From Corylus avellana (taxonomy: Eukaryota; Streptophyta; Magnoliopsida; Fagales; Betulaceae), in NCBI RefSeq assembly GCF_901000735.1, contig NC_081546.1:19467220-19531219 (forward strand): 64,000 bases of DNA, written 5' to 3'. Under the pieces are notes generated by a model, which did no database searches, was not told where the DNA came from, and was given only the letters and a program-made list of their open reading frames with translations. Positions 33,201-41,042 of the stretch are shown piece by piece. The number at the start of each line of letters is the position of its first letter. The stretch's first letter is position 1. The translations under genes were made by a program, and so were the position numbers.

Positions 33201-33858
33201 AGTGACCTCACCTAACAAAACATATATAAGTTTTGAAAATTTTCTTGGCCAATGGTCTGTGGACAAAATAATATCTCCCCAACAAATAAGATGAGGGTGG
33301 ATGAGTGAGCTGTGTATTTACTTGTCAAAAAAAAAAAAAAAAATGAAAAAGGAATTTTCTTTGCCAATTGGTAAAGAGCTTGCTGTTTGTACATTTGGAG
33401 CCACTTTTGGGATGATGTCAGGAAACAATTTCATTTCTAACACAATGGAGGGAAAATATTCTATGATGCTTTATGAGTTCTCTATAGCTTACACAAATGC
33501 GCATTCCTTCTTCTAGATTATGTTGCCAGAAGCTGTCGCCATTGTCATGGCACCAAGAGATGGTTCAAGGTATGATCAAGATCTCATAGAATTGGGATTC
33601 TGCTAGATAACATATATTTGAGAATTATCCTTTCATAAATGATTACTTATGCTAGATAATCTCTTCTTTATTCATCTGTACAGAAAGCATGGCATTTTCC
33701 GGTTAACAACCCCCGGTGGCATGTCTGTCATTAGACACTGTCAGCAACGTGGCTTTCATCCACATAGTGAGCCTCCGGACGGCGGGCCCATATACAAGAG
33801 TTGTACAGATGTTTACATGAACCCTAATTTAAAATTTGACGTCATTGATCTTCGGTGA
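3295..33858 (+). CDS. AMSH1: AMSH1-type ubiquitin thioesterase (JAMM/MPN+ deubiquitinase), 14 exons
   Basis: A zinc-metalloprotease deubiquitinase acting on K63-linked chains in endosomal/ESCRT and autophagic trafficking (family knowledge). Exons from frame and GT-AG sites: 3295-3408, 23764-23828, 24922-24997, 25081-25260, 25486-25580, 26645-26753, 26823-26869, 27107-27488, 27673-27762, 27840-27902, 28000-28074, 30763-30825, 33517-33569, 33684-33858. Phases agree throughout and give 528 aa (family about 510). The N-terminal USP8/MIT-like helical region covers residues 1-125 ([17 protein letters not shown]). The catalytic MPN domain runs from about 357 to the end: Glu377 in NLETCG, then His432, His434, Ser442 and Asp445 matching HxHPx6SxxD. 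The protein ends in FDVIDLR as in the family. Exons 2-5 occur a second time at 9390-11208; here the gap-free copy contiguous with exon 6 is used. The start is the first in-frame ATG with a conserved N-terminus. Confidence 0.9.
3409..4799 (+). other. AMSH1 intron 1, left part: no gene seen
   Basis: No coding sequence or intact element was recognised. The end (about 4430-4580) has MITE-like AT-rich DNA closing with GGAGATGCTCTAAG. The same stretch is repeated at about 17836-19173. Confidence 0.6.
4800..6245 (-). pseudogene. 5'-truncated, decayed L1-type LINE fragment A
   Basis: On the minus strand this encodes broken pieces of the C-terminal part of a LINE ORF2: [32 protein letters not shown] near 6040-6180, then the [17 protein letters not shown] region near 5433-5831. 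Both align with the intact element's ORF2 ([20 protein letters not shown]..., [16 protein letters not shown]). The 3' end lies at about 4800 beside a TATATATA stretch. Stops and frameshifts make it non-functional. The same element sits at about 19174-20619. Confidence 0.8.
6246..7892 (+). pseudogene. 5'-truncated, decayed L1-type LINE fragment B
   Basis: On the plus strand, decayed ORF2 from the end of the reverse transcriptase onward is readable across frames: remnants equivalent to [17 protein letters not shown] and KYLGLPLGA near 6450-6550, the [12 protein letters not shown] region near 6680, and the zinc-binding zf-RVT part near 7380-7560. It meets fragment A head to head at about 6245. 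Its 3' end is displaced to 8977-9065 by a later SINE/LINE insertion. Confidence 0.75.
7893..7985 (+). mobile_element. tRNA-derived SINE copy (same family as 34323 and 46293)
   Basis: An A-box-like GGTGGCTCCATCGGCTGGG and a B-box-like GGCATTAGTTTGAATCTCC are spaced as in tRNA-derived Pol III promoters. The body ends GGGGACATAAAATTACTTATAA before a T run. Layout and words match the SINEs at 34323 and 46293. The duplicate lies at about 22268-22360. Confidence 0.6.
7986..8976 (-). pseudogene. 5'-truncated LINE fragment C nested in fragment B
   Basis: Left edge is a T run followed by GATAAGTAATA, the reverse complement of the full-length LINE's 3' tail (TATTACTTATC-A(n) type). Inside, minus-strand coding remnants [11 protein letters not shown]...[13 protein letters not shown]...QWNVNF (8499-8873) match ORF2 of the intact LINE. 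The break point at about 8976 is in the equivalent of [12 protein letters not shown] short stretch ending TTTTCTCTTGT occurs on both sides of the SINE+C block (about 7876-7892 and 8977-8996), as expected of a target-site duplication. Confidence 0.75.
8977..9065 (+). repeat. 3' end of LINE fragment B, separated by nested insertion
   Basis: TTAGGGTTGTGCCCCTATGAG followed by an AT-rich stretch and a poly(T)/poly(A) tail corresponds to the 3' UTR of the intact LINE (CTAGGGTTGCGCCCCTCTGCG, 17683-17703). It continues fragment B after the nested SINE and fragment C. Confidence 0.6.
9390..11208 (+). CDS. AMSH1: AMSH1 exons 2-5, redundant (allelic) copy
   Basis: Exons at 9390-9454, 10550-10625, 10709-10888 and 11114-11208 encode residues from ADVFREEKNIID to EEQCRKL. 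They are identical in frame and splice sites to the copy at 23764-25580. They continue correctly from exon 1 (3295-3408), but the downstream exons 6-14 exist only after the second copy, and the second copy lacks exon 1. So neither copy is a complete gene alone and both together over-complete it. The likely cause is an assembly join of two haplotypes, the first carrying a LINE in intron 5. A true tandem duplication followed by LINE insertion is the alternative. Confidence 0.85.
9455..10549 (+). other. AMSH1 intron 2 (copy 1): (AC)n microsatellites, no gene
   Basis: Contains two (AC)n runs (9721-9740 and about 9902-9919) and AT-rich DNA. The first run differs by one repeat unit between the two copies and is a natural length marker. 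No element or RNA gene was recognised. Confidence 0.7.
11855..14017 (+). CDS. LINE ORF1 protein
   Basis: An open frame of 720 aa from the first ATG (11855); the frame is open slightly upstream, but with GTG rather than ATG. The N-terminal about 140 residues look folded ([34 protein letters not shown]). A long Gly/Pro/Ser-rich linker follows, with a Lys/Arg block ([14 protein letters not shown], about residues 365-385), then a Glu-rich C-terminal part. Only a weak Cys cluster (CGHCACG, about residue 320) is present and no CCHC knuckle was seen. By position it should be the RNA-binding ribonucleoprotein component. Its TGA overlaps the ORF2 start as ATGA. Confidence 0.8.
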   Translation: MGLSRRWSIEAKDFEMLVKDGEAGLEIKERSKRLVRSVKLESNEAVWLSHIFEELIKVKDSRFFHDHSKPGYPRILAQKCSNRYGSFLVIEECEGKERRRSVMIPKGKNQKGWSKLEAEIQIAIRFFQPFLMAPEKDDMKKRRSFSEVLQATVRPSEELFLPSTETIARVPKWLSGETGKNAAPKKKMNVNVTGPESGSITILKRTDGLLPATAKGKEPIEGGCKEVSGSQRYMLEFPAIPSPVQPVPPVKISPVIPGLLGSGNLSHAALAVQGRNVPGGTHNSDNGHVEFGGFECVKLRNTLEKIQQEIQECLKRMAKGKCGHCACGLSGLGPEPTNQIAMEGVTIQPKQVLSGGERNKIRGRQKKKKRPVRVKKVQVGWMKNGDPGASSSTAGHQTTMGQAPGGPSAISAGGLLGKTPPNGVLGLSGMRDGLLQVGRRQTVPMGRDKAPEVVLGDGRGYEAQEDWRIAVPADKESRALVAGGGSGSLVVQAGWATGSDLPEGSGSDLPAVTASPEMSPRPRTPPSSKIAEVCEQTTEKGELISPRAGLEVGLVGGREGLEEDCVGILLESRNEMDRGPTQTSLELYNSPRIVEKSAPTQEIPVVGLELEVYEGENLIPLMSCSAPGNKGKKGSKSTDRVLKLVKEFSQFVGITCDGYEGKLLELFADIIAENERKGAGVASNAGKKGLRELNNLVSYINYEGSSSRVRAKGRAQRDNP
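14014..17652 (+). CDS. LINE ORF2: AP endonuclease, reverse transcriptase and zf-RVT domains
   Basis: An intact 1212-aa polyprotein. The endonuclease covers about residues 4-230 ([16 protein letters not shown] with the metal-binding Glu, [14 protein letters not shown]). The reverse transcriptase covers about 440-740: [51 protein letters not shown] catalytic box, YLGLPLG. A C-terminal zf-RVT domain lies at about 1045-1115 ([32 protein letters not shown]). It nicks target DNA and copies the element RNA from the 3' end (family knowledge). The start overlaps the ORF1 stop (ATGA, -1 frame), suggesting reinitiation. No stops or frameshifts. Confidence 0.95.
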   Translation: MKPRIISWNVRGLNEGNKCLKVRNLLRQWKGDIVCLQETKMKYISNEFVRNLWGCVYADWVFVASKGASGGILLMWDRRVVTKIEDYVGEFVAACSFKNVEDDFVWAFAGVYGPNFDHIRHRLWEELAGLTSWWNMPWCIGGDFNVTHFPSERAEGARRTRAMSDFSDFIAEQGLMDLPLAGGMVTWSNSYSRSRIDRFLVSPEWETKYPNLIQKRMLRLCSDHFPILLDCDGMTRGKRPFKFENMWLKYEGFVDKVRAWWSSYNFSGSSSFILAKKLKALKGDLKSWNEVEFGNVSARCLEKAEELKAMESLEEERELDEEEKERKRVISRELEIALLQEEISWKQKSRIRWLKEGDKCTKFFHRIANSNRRYNSIDSITINGATNSNQDIIKQQAVQFYESLLSERCNWRPRVDNFAFDLLEADEATHIESPFEEREVLEAVKGMDRDKAPGPDGFSMAFFQDCWEVIKEDIMAVFSDFYAHGKFEKSLNANFISLIPKVSGATEFKDFRPISLISGTYKIIAKVLANRMKRVVARVISKPQNAFVKGRQITDSVLIASECLDSRINSGETGLLCKLDMEKAYDHINWDFLLYLLRRCGFGEKWCSWIERCISTACFSVLINGTPSGFFRSSRGVRQGDPLSPFLFVIVMEAFSRMIGAAIDSGFISGFPMGGNLSERIIISHLLFADDTLVFCGANSNQIRSIKALLICFEAVSGLKVNMAKSALIPVGDVENVGDLAGILGCGVATLPLKYLGLPLGACFKAKNIWDDTLEKIERRLASWKRLYLSKGGRVTLIKSTLSNLPTYLLSLFPLPASVAKRIEKLQRDFLWGGLNEEFKYHLVSWDKVCSPINKGGLGIRKLRVFNQALLGKWLWRYAHEREAWWRIVVDAKFGSAWGGWHSIDNTGSHGVGLWRHIRRGWRVFSKYTKFDPGDGSQIRFWDDVWCGEMTLKEAYPGLYNIANAKDASIADNLEFMGGNRQWNVSFLRSIHDWEVEVLASFYSTLYSHKWSRGGVDKIWWIPSRKGKFDVKSFYNILVSKEASPFPWKSIWRTKAPSRVAFFTWTAVLGKILTLDNLRKRNIIVINRCCLCKGDGESIDHIFLHCEIARSLWQAIFSRFGLSWVMPSKVAGQLACWRTGGRSRSAVVWKMVPLCIMWCLWLERNERCFEDAERSLEEITAFFFHTLYTWTAAWLAPIVISYLDFLVLFSSS
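17736..17835. other. 100-N assembly gap
   Basis: Exactly 100 N, the usual placeholder for a gap of unknown size. It sits directly after the LINE A-tail and directly before the second copy of the AMSH1 segment. Confidence 0.99.
17836..26092 (+). repeat. Copy 2 of the 8.26-kb direct duplication (LINE-free haplotype)
   Basis: Matches 3462-11720 and continues without interruption past the LINE insertion point (26092/26093) into AMSH1 exons 6-14, so it is the empty-site allele. It repeats the nested LINE cluster (about 19174-23439), both (AC)n runs (24095-24112, about 24275-24291) and exons 2-5 (23764-25580). Confidence 0.95.
19174..23439. pseudogene. Second copy of the nested LINE A/B/SINE/C cluster
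   Basis: Same arrangement as 4800-9065: minus-strand LINE remnants at 19807-20614, a plus-strand remnant at about 20620-22267, the SINE at about 22268-22360, a minus-strand LINE remnant to about 23350 and the displaced LINE 3' end to 23439. Coding remnants carry the same disabling changes as in copy 1. Confidence 0.8.
26093..26644 (+). other. AMSH1 intron 5, right part, with a LINE tail scrap
   Basis: Mostly unremarkable AT-rich intron. At about 26540-26565 a T run followed by GATAAGTAAC is the reverse complement of the local LINE 3' tail, a very short minus-strand remnant or an independent T run. Confidence 0.5.
28349..28985. repeat. hAT-like non-autonomous element in AMSH1 intron 11
   Basis: It starts GGGGTGCTCATTGGGT and ends with ATTGGTGCTCAGCCCTA, i.e. 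a TAGGGCTGAGCACCAAT terminus on the other strand; many plant hAT-related short elements have a TAGGGGTGAGCACC terminus. The inside is C-rich with repeated ACTAGGTTGG/CACCAGGTTGATG words. Termini are imperfect and no target duplication was resolved. Confidence 0.4.
28986..30342. other. AMSH1 intron 11, middle: no gene recognised
   Basis: About 1.35 kb with a short (GA)n stretch near 29880-29920 and a few short ORFs with no recognisable motif. The DNA looks like degraded repeat sequence. Nothing could be assigned. Confidence 0.5.
30343..30445 (-). repeat. 5'-truncated LINE 3' end (minus strand)
   Basis: TTTTTTTTGATAAGTAAT followed by GCGCAGAGGGGCGCAACCC and GTACA is the reverse complement of the full-length LINE's 3' UTR (CTAGGGTTGCGCCCCTCTGCGC ... 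ATTACTTATCAAAA). It is an extreme 5' truncation of the same family, about 100 bp. Confidence 0.8.
31121..31267 (+). mobile_element. tRNA-derived SINE (Au-like) in AMSH1 intron 12
   Basis: An A-box-like TTGGCTCAAGTGATAAAGG and a B-box-like GTCTAAAGTTCAAATTCC are followed by GGGCCAACCCACTGGGGGG and a 20-plus A tail. This is the layout of plant tRNA-related SINEs. It differs from the second SINE family in the window. Confidence 0.75.
31268..33516 (+). other. Remainder of AMSH1 intron 12: repeats, no gene
   Basis: Contains repeated ACATGTGCTTC/AGCATGTGAGAAG words (31280-31390) and poly(T)/(A) runs. About 32330-32520 recurs in reverse orientation at about 43350-43500 (shared words GTCTCCAAAACTAAT, GATGGTTTTATC, AAAATTATTTGAT, AAGTGTCTGCTTCCTA). 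No coding potential was seen beyond exons 13 and 14. Confidence 0.5.
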
Positions 33859-34305
33859 TGACAATCACAACATTCAGATGGGTAATATTCATGATCTAAT
33901 TGTTCATATACTCTGCTCAATAATATTCACTTTACCATTACAGAGCTGTTCAAAAGCTAGAATAGGCGTGTGTTTATATATTGGTGCTTGTATAAAAGAT
34001 AGGAGAAGCTTGATCAATCGGCCATCAAATGGCAATGGAAGCTCTGTGCTTCGATATATGATTTGTTGAGATTGCATGGAAACAAAACCTTTTCTTTTGG
34101 ATTACAAATTGTTTTAACAGAAAGCATCATTGGACATGAATGAACACATTATGGAGATGGATTTTGTTGCTGGATCACTTTATGAGTAAGCAGCTACTTG
34201 CATTTTTTGTTTTTTTGCTTTATCAATGAAATTAATTTTCTGGATTTTCCCTCATAAATGCTACTCTTATGGCCTTTATGAAGATGCTAGCTTTGGTCCA
34301 CAAAT

Positions 34306-34441
34306 AAAATTGGGTGTTCATGTCCCCAATTGATAGTTCAATCAGTTGTGGACCACGTCTAATGAAGTGGAGGTCACTAGGTCGAATTCTATTTTCTTTC
34401 CTTTGTGTGGACATGTCAAAAAAAAAAATTGAGTGTTGATG
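34306..34441 (+). mobile_element. tRNA-derived SINE with target-site duplications
   Basis: The body (34323-34424) starts TCCCCAATTGATAGTTCAAT (A-box-like), has a B-box-like GGTCACTAGGTCGAATTC and ends GTGGACATGTCAAAAAAAA. It is flanked by 17-bp direct repeats, AAAATTGGGTGTTCATG (34306-34322) and AAAATTGAGTGTTGATG (34425-34441), differing at two bases. It lies downstream of AMSH1. Confidence 0.85.
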
Positions 34442-34529
34442 GGCAATATCTGTCTGGCTGGTCCCTCCTTTGTTTTTTAGAGGAGACTTCATGGGTACGT
34501 CAAGCTTTTCAGAACAGTTATTATTATTT

Positions 34530-34645
34530 TTTTTTTCAGCAAAAGTAAAACCATTAACAAACAACTCAAAATACAAAACACTAAAAATTACTTTCACCTT
34601 TATATCATATTATAACTAAAAAGGTAAAAAACACAATTTAAAAAG
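34530..34645. repeat. Dispersed repeat shared with 49248-49345
   Basis: AAAACCATTAACAAACAACTC, then ACACTAAAAATTACTTTCACC and TATATCATATTATAAC here; ATAAAACTATTAACAAACACCTC, then ACATATTTTTTCACC and TATGTCATATCACAAC near 49248-49345. Both copies follow a T-rich stretch. Element class unknown. Confidence 0.55.
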
Positions 34646-35179
34646 TTTTACAAATCGACCCCAAATTTATCTTTCCTATGCAAGTGGTGCGTTCCCTTCC
34701 CTCATTCATCTTGCTTCCTTTGCTTTTATTTTTAAGTTTTTGGGATGACTCAAATTTTATTAAAGAAAATAAATCACCAGACAAAAATAGGAAGAAAAAA
34801 AAAAAAAAAACAGAAGAAGCGAACCGGTTACTTATAACATGATAGGGAGAATGTACTGAAAAAACCACCATTGCAATTTGCACTCTCTCACTCACATGAT
34901 GGGGAATCATTCCACATCAGATGGGTGAAGCATCTTCCGTAAGTGAGGTCCACTGGAACAAGCAACCAACAAGATCACACTGTTGATCAGAGATGGATGA
35001 TGAGGAATCAAGGCTGTGATGGTAAAGAAGACAAACGTATGAATATTGTTGATTGTAGCGTACGTCACAGGCTACGAATTCTGAGTAGAAGATGGTAAGT
35101 GGGTCCCAATGGTAGGGAAGTGGTTGAGAGGGTGAACCATGAAAGTGGGAAAGGATGAAGCATTGCCAGCAGGGTCTCC

Positions 35180-35217
<38 letters not shown>

Positions 35218-36666
35218 TCAGGGGCTTTTGTTTCACATGGACAGGTTGTTTACATGTTTAGCCGTTTAGGTCAAAAAGTTCAAAACATTTGGAGGCCACT
35301 TGGGTCTGTTACCTTAAGGCAGTTAAGGGGGGAGGCCCCTACCTCCCATACTAATGCCATCGTACAGTTTTCCCATCATGTCTGTCATCTGGTCTCTCTA
35401 TTTTTTGGGTTATGAGATACTTCCATTTATCTTTCTTGTCAAACAAAAGTTGATGAGTAATTTTAGAAGGTTTTTTTTTTTTTTTTTTTTTTTGTCATTT
35501 TAAAAATGAGATAATTTTTAAAATTATAATTTTATCAAAATTTAATAATGATCAATTACAAGCCTAATAGTAATTTTAAGAGTAACATCATTCTTGAATG
35601 AACATAAAAAAGACTTGTAGCATTACTTCACGTTCCTTGATAAAATTTGAAAATGCCCAATGACCCAAGATAACACCTTGAGGGGGTGAATAGGTGTTAT
35701 CTCAATAAACCCAACAATCACAACCAATTCAAATTTCACTACTACATATAATATCACCAAAATCAAGCAAAACATAAAAGAAAGTAGGCACATGAATTTG
35801 GTGCCGAAGTGGAAACATTTTGAAGTATTTTTTGAAAGTTAAACAACTTTGAGGGCAGTCAATCCCATAAAACTTAACCACTATAGAAGAATAAATTATA
35901 CTTACAAAATCCTTATATGAAAAACCTGACTTGTACCCAACAAACAACCTATTTGTCTTCTCAACTATAGTAGCTCTAGAACTACTATTTGAGGTTGTTG
36001 CATTCAAAAGGGTGTAAGTCGTGTTCGAACAATGACTAGGGTTTTACAACTTATCGCATGAGGCATTTGAACGGGGTTACAAACATTATTGCGATTGAGT
36101 GTCTCGCATCTAGCTTGATTATTAGTGTTCGAACTGGCTTCGAACATCCTTGAGATCGGAGCTCATGGTAATTCTTTGCGAAACACTGTAATTCTGCCTC
36201 TTTCGAACCTGGTGCGATTGCCCATTGCAATCAAGACTTTCGGGAGCTTGAAATTTGATGCCTTTAAGTCATTTGTTCAAACGTCTTGTGATCATGACTA
36301 TGATCGTTGCATTCTAGAACCCGATTCTTGGAGAGCCTTTATGATCTTGTTCGAATGGACTTGCTATCAGGGCATCATGCCTTGAATTCCTAAATAAAAT
36401 TTTCTCGTTTGAATGCCCTTCGATCGAGGTTGTAAATAACAGCTTCTATATTTAATTTTGTACCAAGTTTTTGAACCTTAACTTAAGAACCAACTTAAAC
36501 ACTAAACCTAGACTTACAACACAACAAGTTTTGATATTGAATTTGCCAATGACATAAAATCTAACACCATCCTTGATGGCCTCAATGTCTCTGGCCTATA
36601 ATATCAGTATGGTGGGTCAAATAATCAATAACGAGTCGACATCAATTGTGCATGTTAAAATTAAGT
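34646..36666. other. Intergenic stretch with a (GT)n microsatellite; no gene
   Basis: A (GT)n run lies at 35181-35216. The part from about 35620 to 36480 has slightly higher GC and phrases such as GAGGGGGTGAATAGGTG that I associate with LTR-retrotransposon ends. An 86-aa ORF at 36125-36385 has no recognisable motif and is not called a gene. Confidence 0.5.
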
Positions 36667-37738
36667 GGAAAATACACTTTACTTCCTCAAAGCATCACTA
36701 CTTTGGGATTTTAGTCTTCAAAATTTAAAAGGTGACACTCACCAAATTATGATAATTTAGCCTATTCATTAAGTTTTTGTCAGTTTGGAAGGAATGTAAG
36801 TTATGTGCGACACATGTGAATCTTTAGCCCATAAAGTCCCAAAAATGCTCCGATGGTAAAGTGCTAAAAAATAAAAGATTAAAGATTAAAATACAAAATA
36901 TAAAATAAAATAAAAAATTTGGAGGTAGTTGATCCACCCCTATAGCTGGCCAGGGACTGGCCAAACCACCCTATGGGCATTGGGGGTGGTCGGCTACCCC
37001 CATTTGGCCAAAGAGGGTGGCTCAACCATCCCTTATGCTCGACCTGGGGTGGGCCAAAACCACCCCCAAACCATTTGGTGTTGGTCAAACCCCCCCTATT
37101 TGGCGTTTAGTGATGGTTTGGCCACCCTCAAATGGCCAAAAAAGGGTGGAAGAGCCACCTCTAATTGGCCGTGGGTGGTTTCGGCCAGCCATGTTTTGCC
37201 CTTCGGAGCCACCCCTTATGCTCGACCTAAGGTTGGCCGAAACCACTCCCAAACCATTTGGTGTTGGTCAAACCCCCCATATTTGGCCTTTAGTGATGGT
37301 TTGGCCACCATCAAATGGCCAAATGAGGGTTGAAGAGCCACCTCTAACTGGCTGTAGGTGGTTTCAGCCAGCCATGTTTGGCCCTTCGGAGGTGGTTTGA
37401 ACACCCCAAGCCGATCATTGCGTGATCGAGCTACACCTAAATTTTTCTCTTTTTTATTTTATTTTATTTTATTTTGTATTTAACCATTTTTTTTAGTCTC
37501 TTTTTTTTTTTTTTTCACACTTTACCCTCCTTCCCTTCGGGGCAATTTTGAGAATTTAAATGTTTAAAAGTCAGGTGCGGTGCACATGATTTAATTTCTA
37601 TCCAAAAAGATAGAAAAGTTTAATAGGTGGGCTAAATTGTCACAGTTTAGTGGTTTGTGGGGTTCTAGTATCACTTTTTAAACTTGTGAGGCTAAAATGC
37701 CAAAGTGGTGATATTTTGGAAGATAAAATGTTTTTTTT
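36667..37738. mobile_element. Fold-back element with about 200-bp terminal inverted repeats
   Basis: The left arm (36667 to about 36872) and right arm (about 37500-37738) are imperfect inverted repeats; for example left TCACTACTTTGGGATTTTAG and GATAATTTAGCC pair with the complement of right CTAAAATGCCAAAGTGGTGA and GGCTAAATTGTC. The core carries two direct copies (about 37025-37160 and 37210-37340) of a GC-rich unit with GGTGGTTTCGGCCA and CCAAACCATTTGGTGTTGG. No transposase. ORFs through the core are by-products of the repeat. MULE/fold-back-like. Confidence 0.7.
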
Positions 37739-39196
37739 AAAAAAAAAAAAAAAAAAAAAATTAATAACATCAAGTTTAGAATAGGGAGCCAAACATAGTT
37801 ATTCCTGGTCAATTAGGGTTTTGAAAGAGGAAGTTAGAGACCAAATAAGAGAGAAAAACTAAAAAAATAAAAAAAAAGAAAAAAGAAAAGTGGGGTCTAG
37901 ATCTTATCATTTCACTCTGCTGTCCTACTTTTCTCCAAGAATTTGCTCTAATTTAAAGATTTTGACACGTCAAGTGTCAATTCTATGCGGAAAAGTTAGT
38001 TGGCCACCCTCCTCTCTTTTAAAAAAGAAAAGAAAAAAATAAATAAATAAAGTCTACATACCCCTCAAGCTACCACTCAATTGATAATGTCTTTTGAAAA
38101 TTTTAATTGTGACAATGTCTCCCATAAACAACCAAAACATTGTCAATGATGTCTCCCTCAAGACTAGCAAAAAAATAAAAATATTCTTATATATTTCTCA
38201 ATAAAACAAAAATACCCCTATAAATTTAAAAAATATAATATATATATATATATATATTATTTTTAAAAAAAACGAAAATTTTAATTAAAAAAATAATTAA
38301 AATTTTAATACGATAGTGTCGAATTTTTTTTTTAATACGAAAATTTTAATTTTTTTTAGAACGGAAATTTTTATTTAAAAAAAAAAACAATTTTTTTGTT
38401 AAATTCTGTTTTAAAAAACGAAAATTTTATTTTTTTAAACGTAAAGTTTTATTTTTTAAAAAACTGAAGTTTTTATTTTTTTTTTAAAATTATAAAATAA
38501 AAATAAAAAACGAAAATTTTCAATTTTTATAAAAATATCGATTTTTTTTTTTTAGTTTTTTTCTTATAAAAAGGATTTTTTTTTTTTTTTTTTTTAGGTT
38601 TTTTCTAGAACTTTTATTATTTTTTTAAATTTTTTTGCTAATGGTAGTTTTATCATTGGGGGACATTGACAATGTTTTGGTAGTTTGAGAATGACATTAA
38701 CAATGTTTTGGTAGTTTGGGAGGGACATTGTTACAATTAAAAGTTTGAGAGGGACATTGTCAAGTAAGTAATAGTTTGAGGAGGGTTTGTGGATTTTTCC
38801 AAANNNNNNNNNNNNNNNNNNNNAAAAAAAAAAAAAACAGCTCACAGGACATTAATTAATTAGTTTGACGTGGTCTGCTAGTAATTAATTAGACGGTAAG
38901 TAGACTAAGCAGATATTTGAAATCATATGAAAACCTATGGTCCTAATTATCGAAATTGAAAACTTAAAAAGCTAAATTGAAATTGCATGAAAACCTATGA
39001 CCTAAATTTGAATTTTTTTTTTTTTTTTTTTCCTTATATTAATGAAGTATTGATGGATCAGTATCTTGACCTTTTATTTTAATAGAGAGGTGAAGATTTA
39101 AGTAACCTTACATTATGGAGTTCCTTAGAAAACCGATGATCATATTCTCTAAATCTTTATTTAAAAAAGAAACCAACTTCTTTATATATATATACC

Positions 39197-39234
<38 letters not shown>

Positions 39235-40130
39235 TTTATGAAGGTACCAGTGTACACATCTAATAGCCATTGATTACGGGCAATCTACGAGTCAAACTCA
39301 CAAGATAGGTGACAACTTAACAGTTAGTTTGCACACTTTTTTCTTTTTTTTTTTTTTTTTTTTTTAATCAAATGCGGGAAAAGGTTACAAGGGATAGTTT
39401 GCACTCTTTTATTATGAAGAAAAGTCTTCTCAGATTAAAAGACTTGATATATGCAAGAAAATATTATATATGCATATATAGCAGATAAAGAGTAAGAAGA
39501 GAATAGATTAAGGGTTCAAGTCTTCAAGATGTTTTCTTTTTCTTTGCTTATTCTGTTCGTGGATTTGTTGGAGTTCGGTCTATTTAGGTGTGCATTTGAG
39601 AAGTCTAAAAGTGTGTTTAACATTCAAGAAGTCCGTATATTTTTTAAAAAAAAAAAAGAAAAGGAAAAAAGGTACACGTTTGGTAAAAAAAAATTGAAAG
39701 CGTTTTTTAGGGTAAAAAAAAAAAAACTTAAAAATGAAGCTTTTGACAAAAACGTTTTTTGACTTAAAAGCTGTATTTCTAAAAAACAATCTCAAACAAG
39801 CTCTTGTACAAAAAGCAATTCTCTCTTTCCCTCAAATTTTTGTTGAACATTTTCTTTTCCTTTTGGTAAGTATAAAGGGGCTCCAAAACAACAACTCAAT
39901 CAGTTTAGGCTCCAAAATGTCACAATCTTGATTAAATGTGAAAAAACAAAGTCGAAAAGCTCCTAATGACACAACTTTGCTTGTCTTGAAGTTCAATCAC
40001 GTAGATAAATCAAATATCAATCATGAATGATATTTTAATTTATGAGGAGACCCACAGAATTTCACTAGGCATAAATTTTGTTTTTTTATTTTTTGTTTGG
40101 CCAATGGCCAGTGCTATCCAGCTCCCTGAT
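37739..40130. repeat. Unit 1 of an old segmental duplication
   Basis: Pairs collinearly with 41476-43770: AATAGGGAGCCAAACATA (37785/41505), AGATCTTATCAT (37900/41640), GGTGAAGATTTAAGTAACC (39090/42067), CTTTTCCTTTTGGTAAGT (39852/43186) and TCCAAAATGTCACAA (39911/43250). It includes extremely AT-rich DNA (38180-38640) with runs of repeated ACGAAAATTTTA words, (AT)n tracts (38238-38258, 39199-39231) and a 20-N gap. No gene. Confidence 0.7.
38804..38823. other. 20-N gap
   Basis: A 20-N run inside a very AT-rich stretch that probably defeated sequencing or gap filling. Confidence 0.99.
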
Positions 40131-41042
40131 CATTATACTCATGTAGATGGTTAGGGTTTATGCTTTAAAAGCTAATTTATTTTATCTGACATTTTAATTT
40201 ATTAAAAAAAAAAAAATTGTTTATTTGTTGAATTATTTCGAATATTGGGCATGTTAGTATGTATGTGCATATTATTTTGTATATAAGGAGTCCTTTTTTA
40301 TTTATTTTTTAATCATTCTCATTAAATCTAAATAAATATGAATATTCTTTATCACTTTGTTCTTGACAAGAGACTTGGATACATTCTTGAAGAATGTATT
40401 CACACAATGCTACATGTGATCGCCCAATGCATGGAGATGTTGGCCGTAAAAATATCTCATTCATAGATACATCAAAGTAACTTATACTTTACATTTGAGT
40501 TCACAATCTTCTTAGAATTTAGAGCAACCATTATAAGTCTTTATGCACGTACAACATTCTTTAAGGCAATGTTTAAAAGAATGATGACTTACGTGGTCTG
40601 TTTGGTGCATGTCACTACCTTGCTCATACACCAACATATCAACCCGAAGTCCACATGCTTTTCCTGATCAAGACAAATCGTTAGATTGATATGTTATGGT
40701 TTAGATGAAATGCCCAGTTCCATTTACGACCATGAACTTAGGACATTTACATGTATATAATAGGACAATATACAATCACATATATATTCCATGCAATATA
40801 TGTGTGTGTGTGTGTGTGTGTGGTCGATTAAAAATGATAATTTTGAAAAACTCTTTTTAACACAAATTATGAAACAATTGTACATGTATGCATATGTGAC
40901 ATGTATGTATATTTTAGAGAAGTTTTAATTTTTAATTAGTTAAAAATATTTAAGAAGTTAGGTGTTTGTAAATTAGCGATTATTTTAAAATAATTACCAT
41001 GTATTTAAGCGAGGTATAACACATTTGCTCAAAAGGCTAACT
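40131..41042. other. AT-rich spacer between the duplicated units
   Basis: A (TG)n run at about 40800-40822. No gene, RNA or element recognised. Confidence 0.5.

Noticed and set aside
36929..37400. Two overlapping plus-strand ORFs (134 and 127 aa) with repeated Trp/Pro-rich units
   Set aside because: They are readings of the GC-rich direct repeat in the fold-back element core; the frame is not selected and the same DNA decays elsewhere.
39529..39931. Lys/Phe-rich ORFs on both strands
   Set aside because: Products of poly(A)/(T) runs within the segmental duplication.
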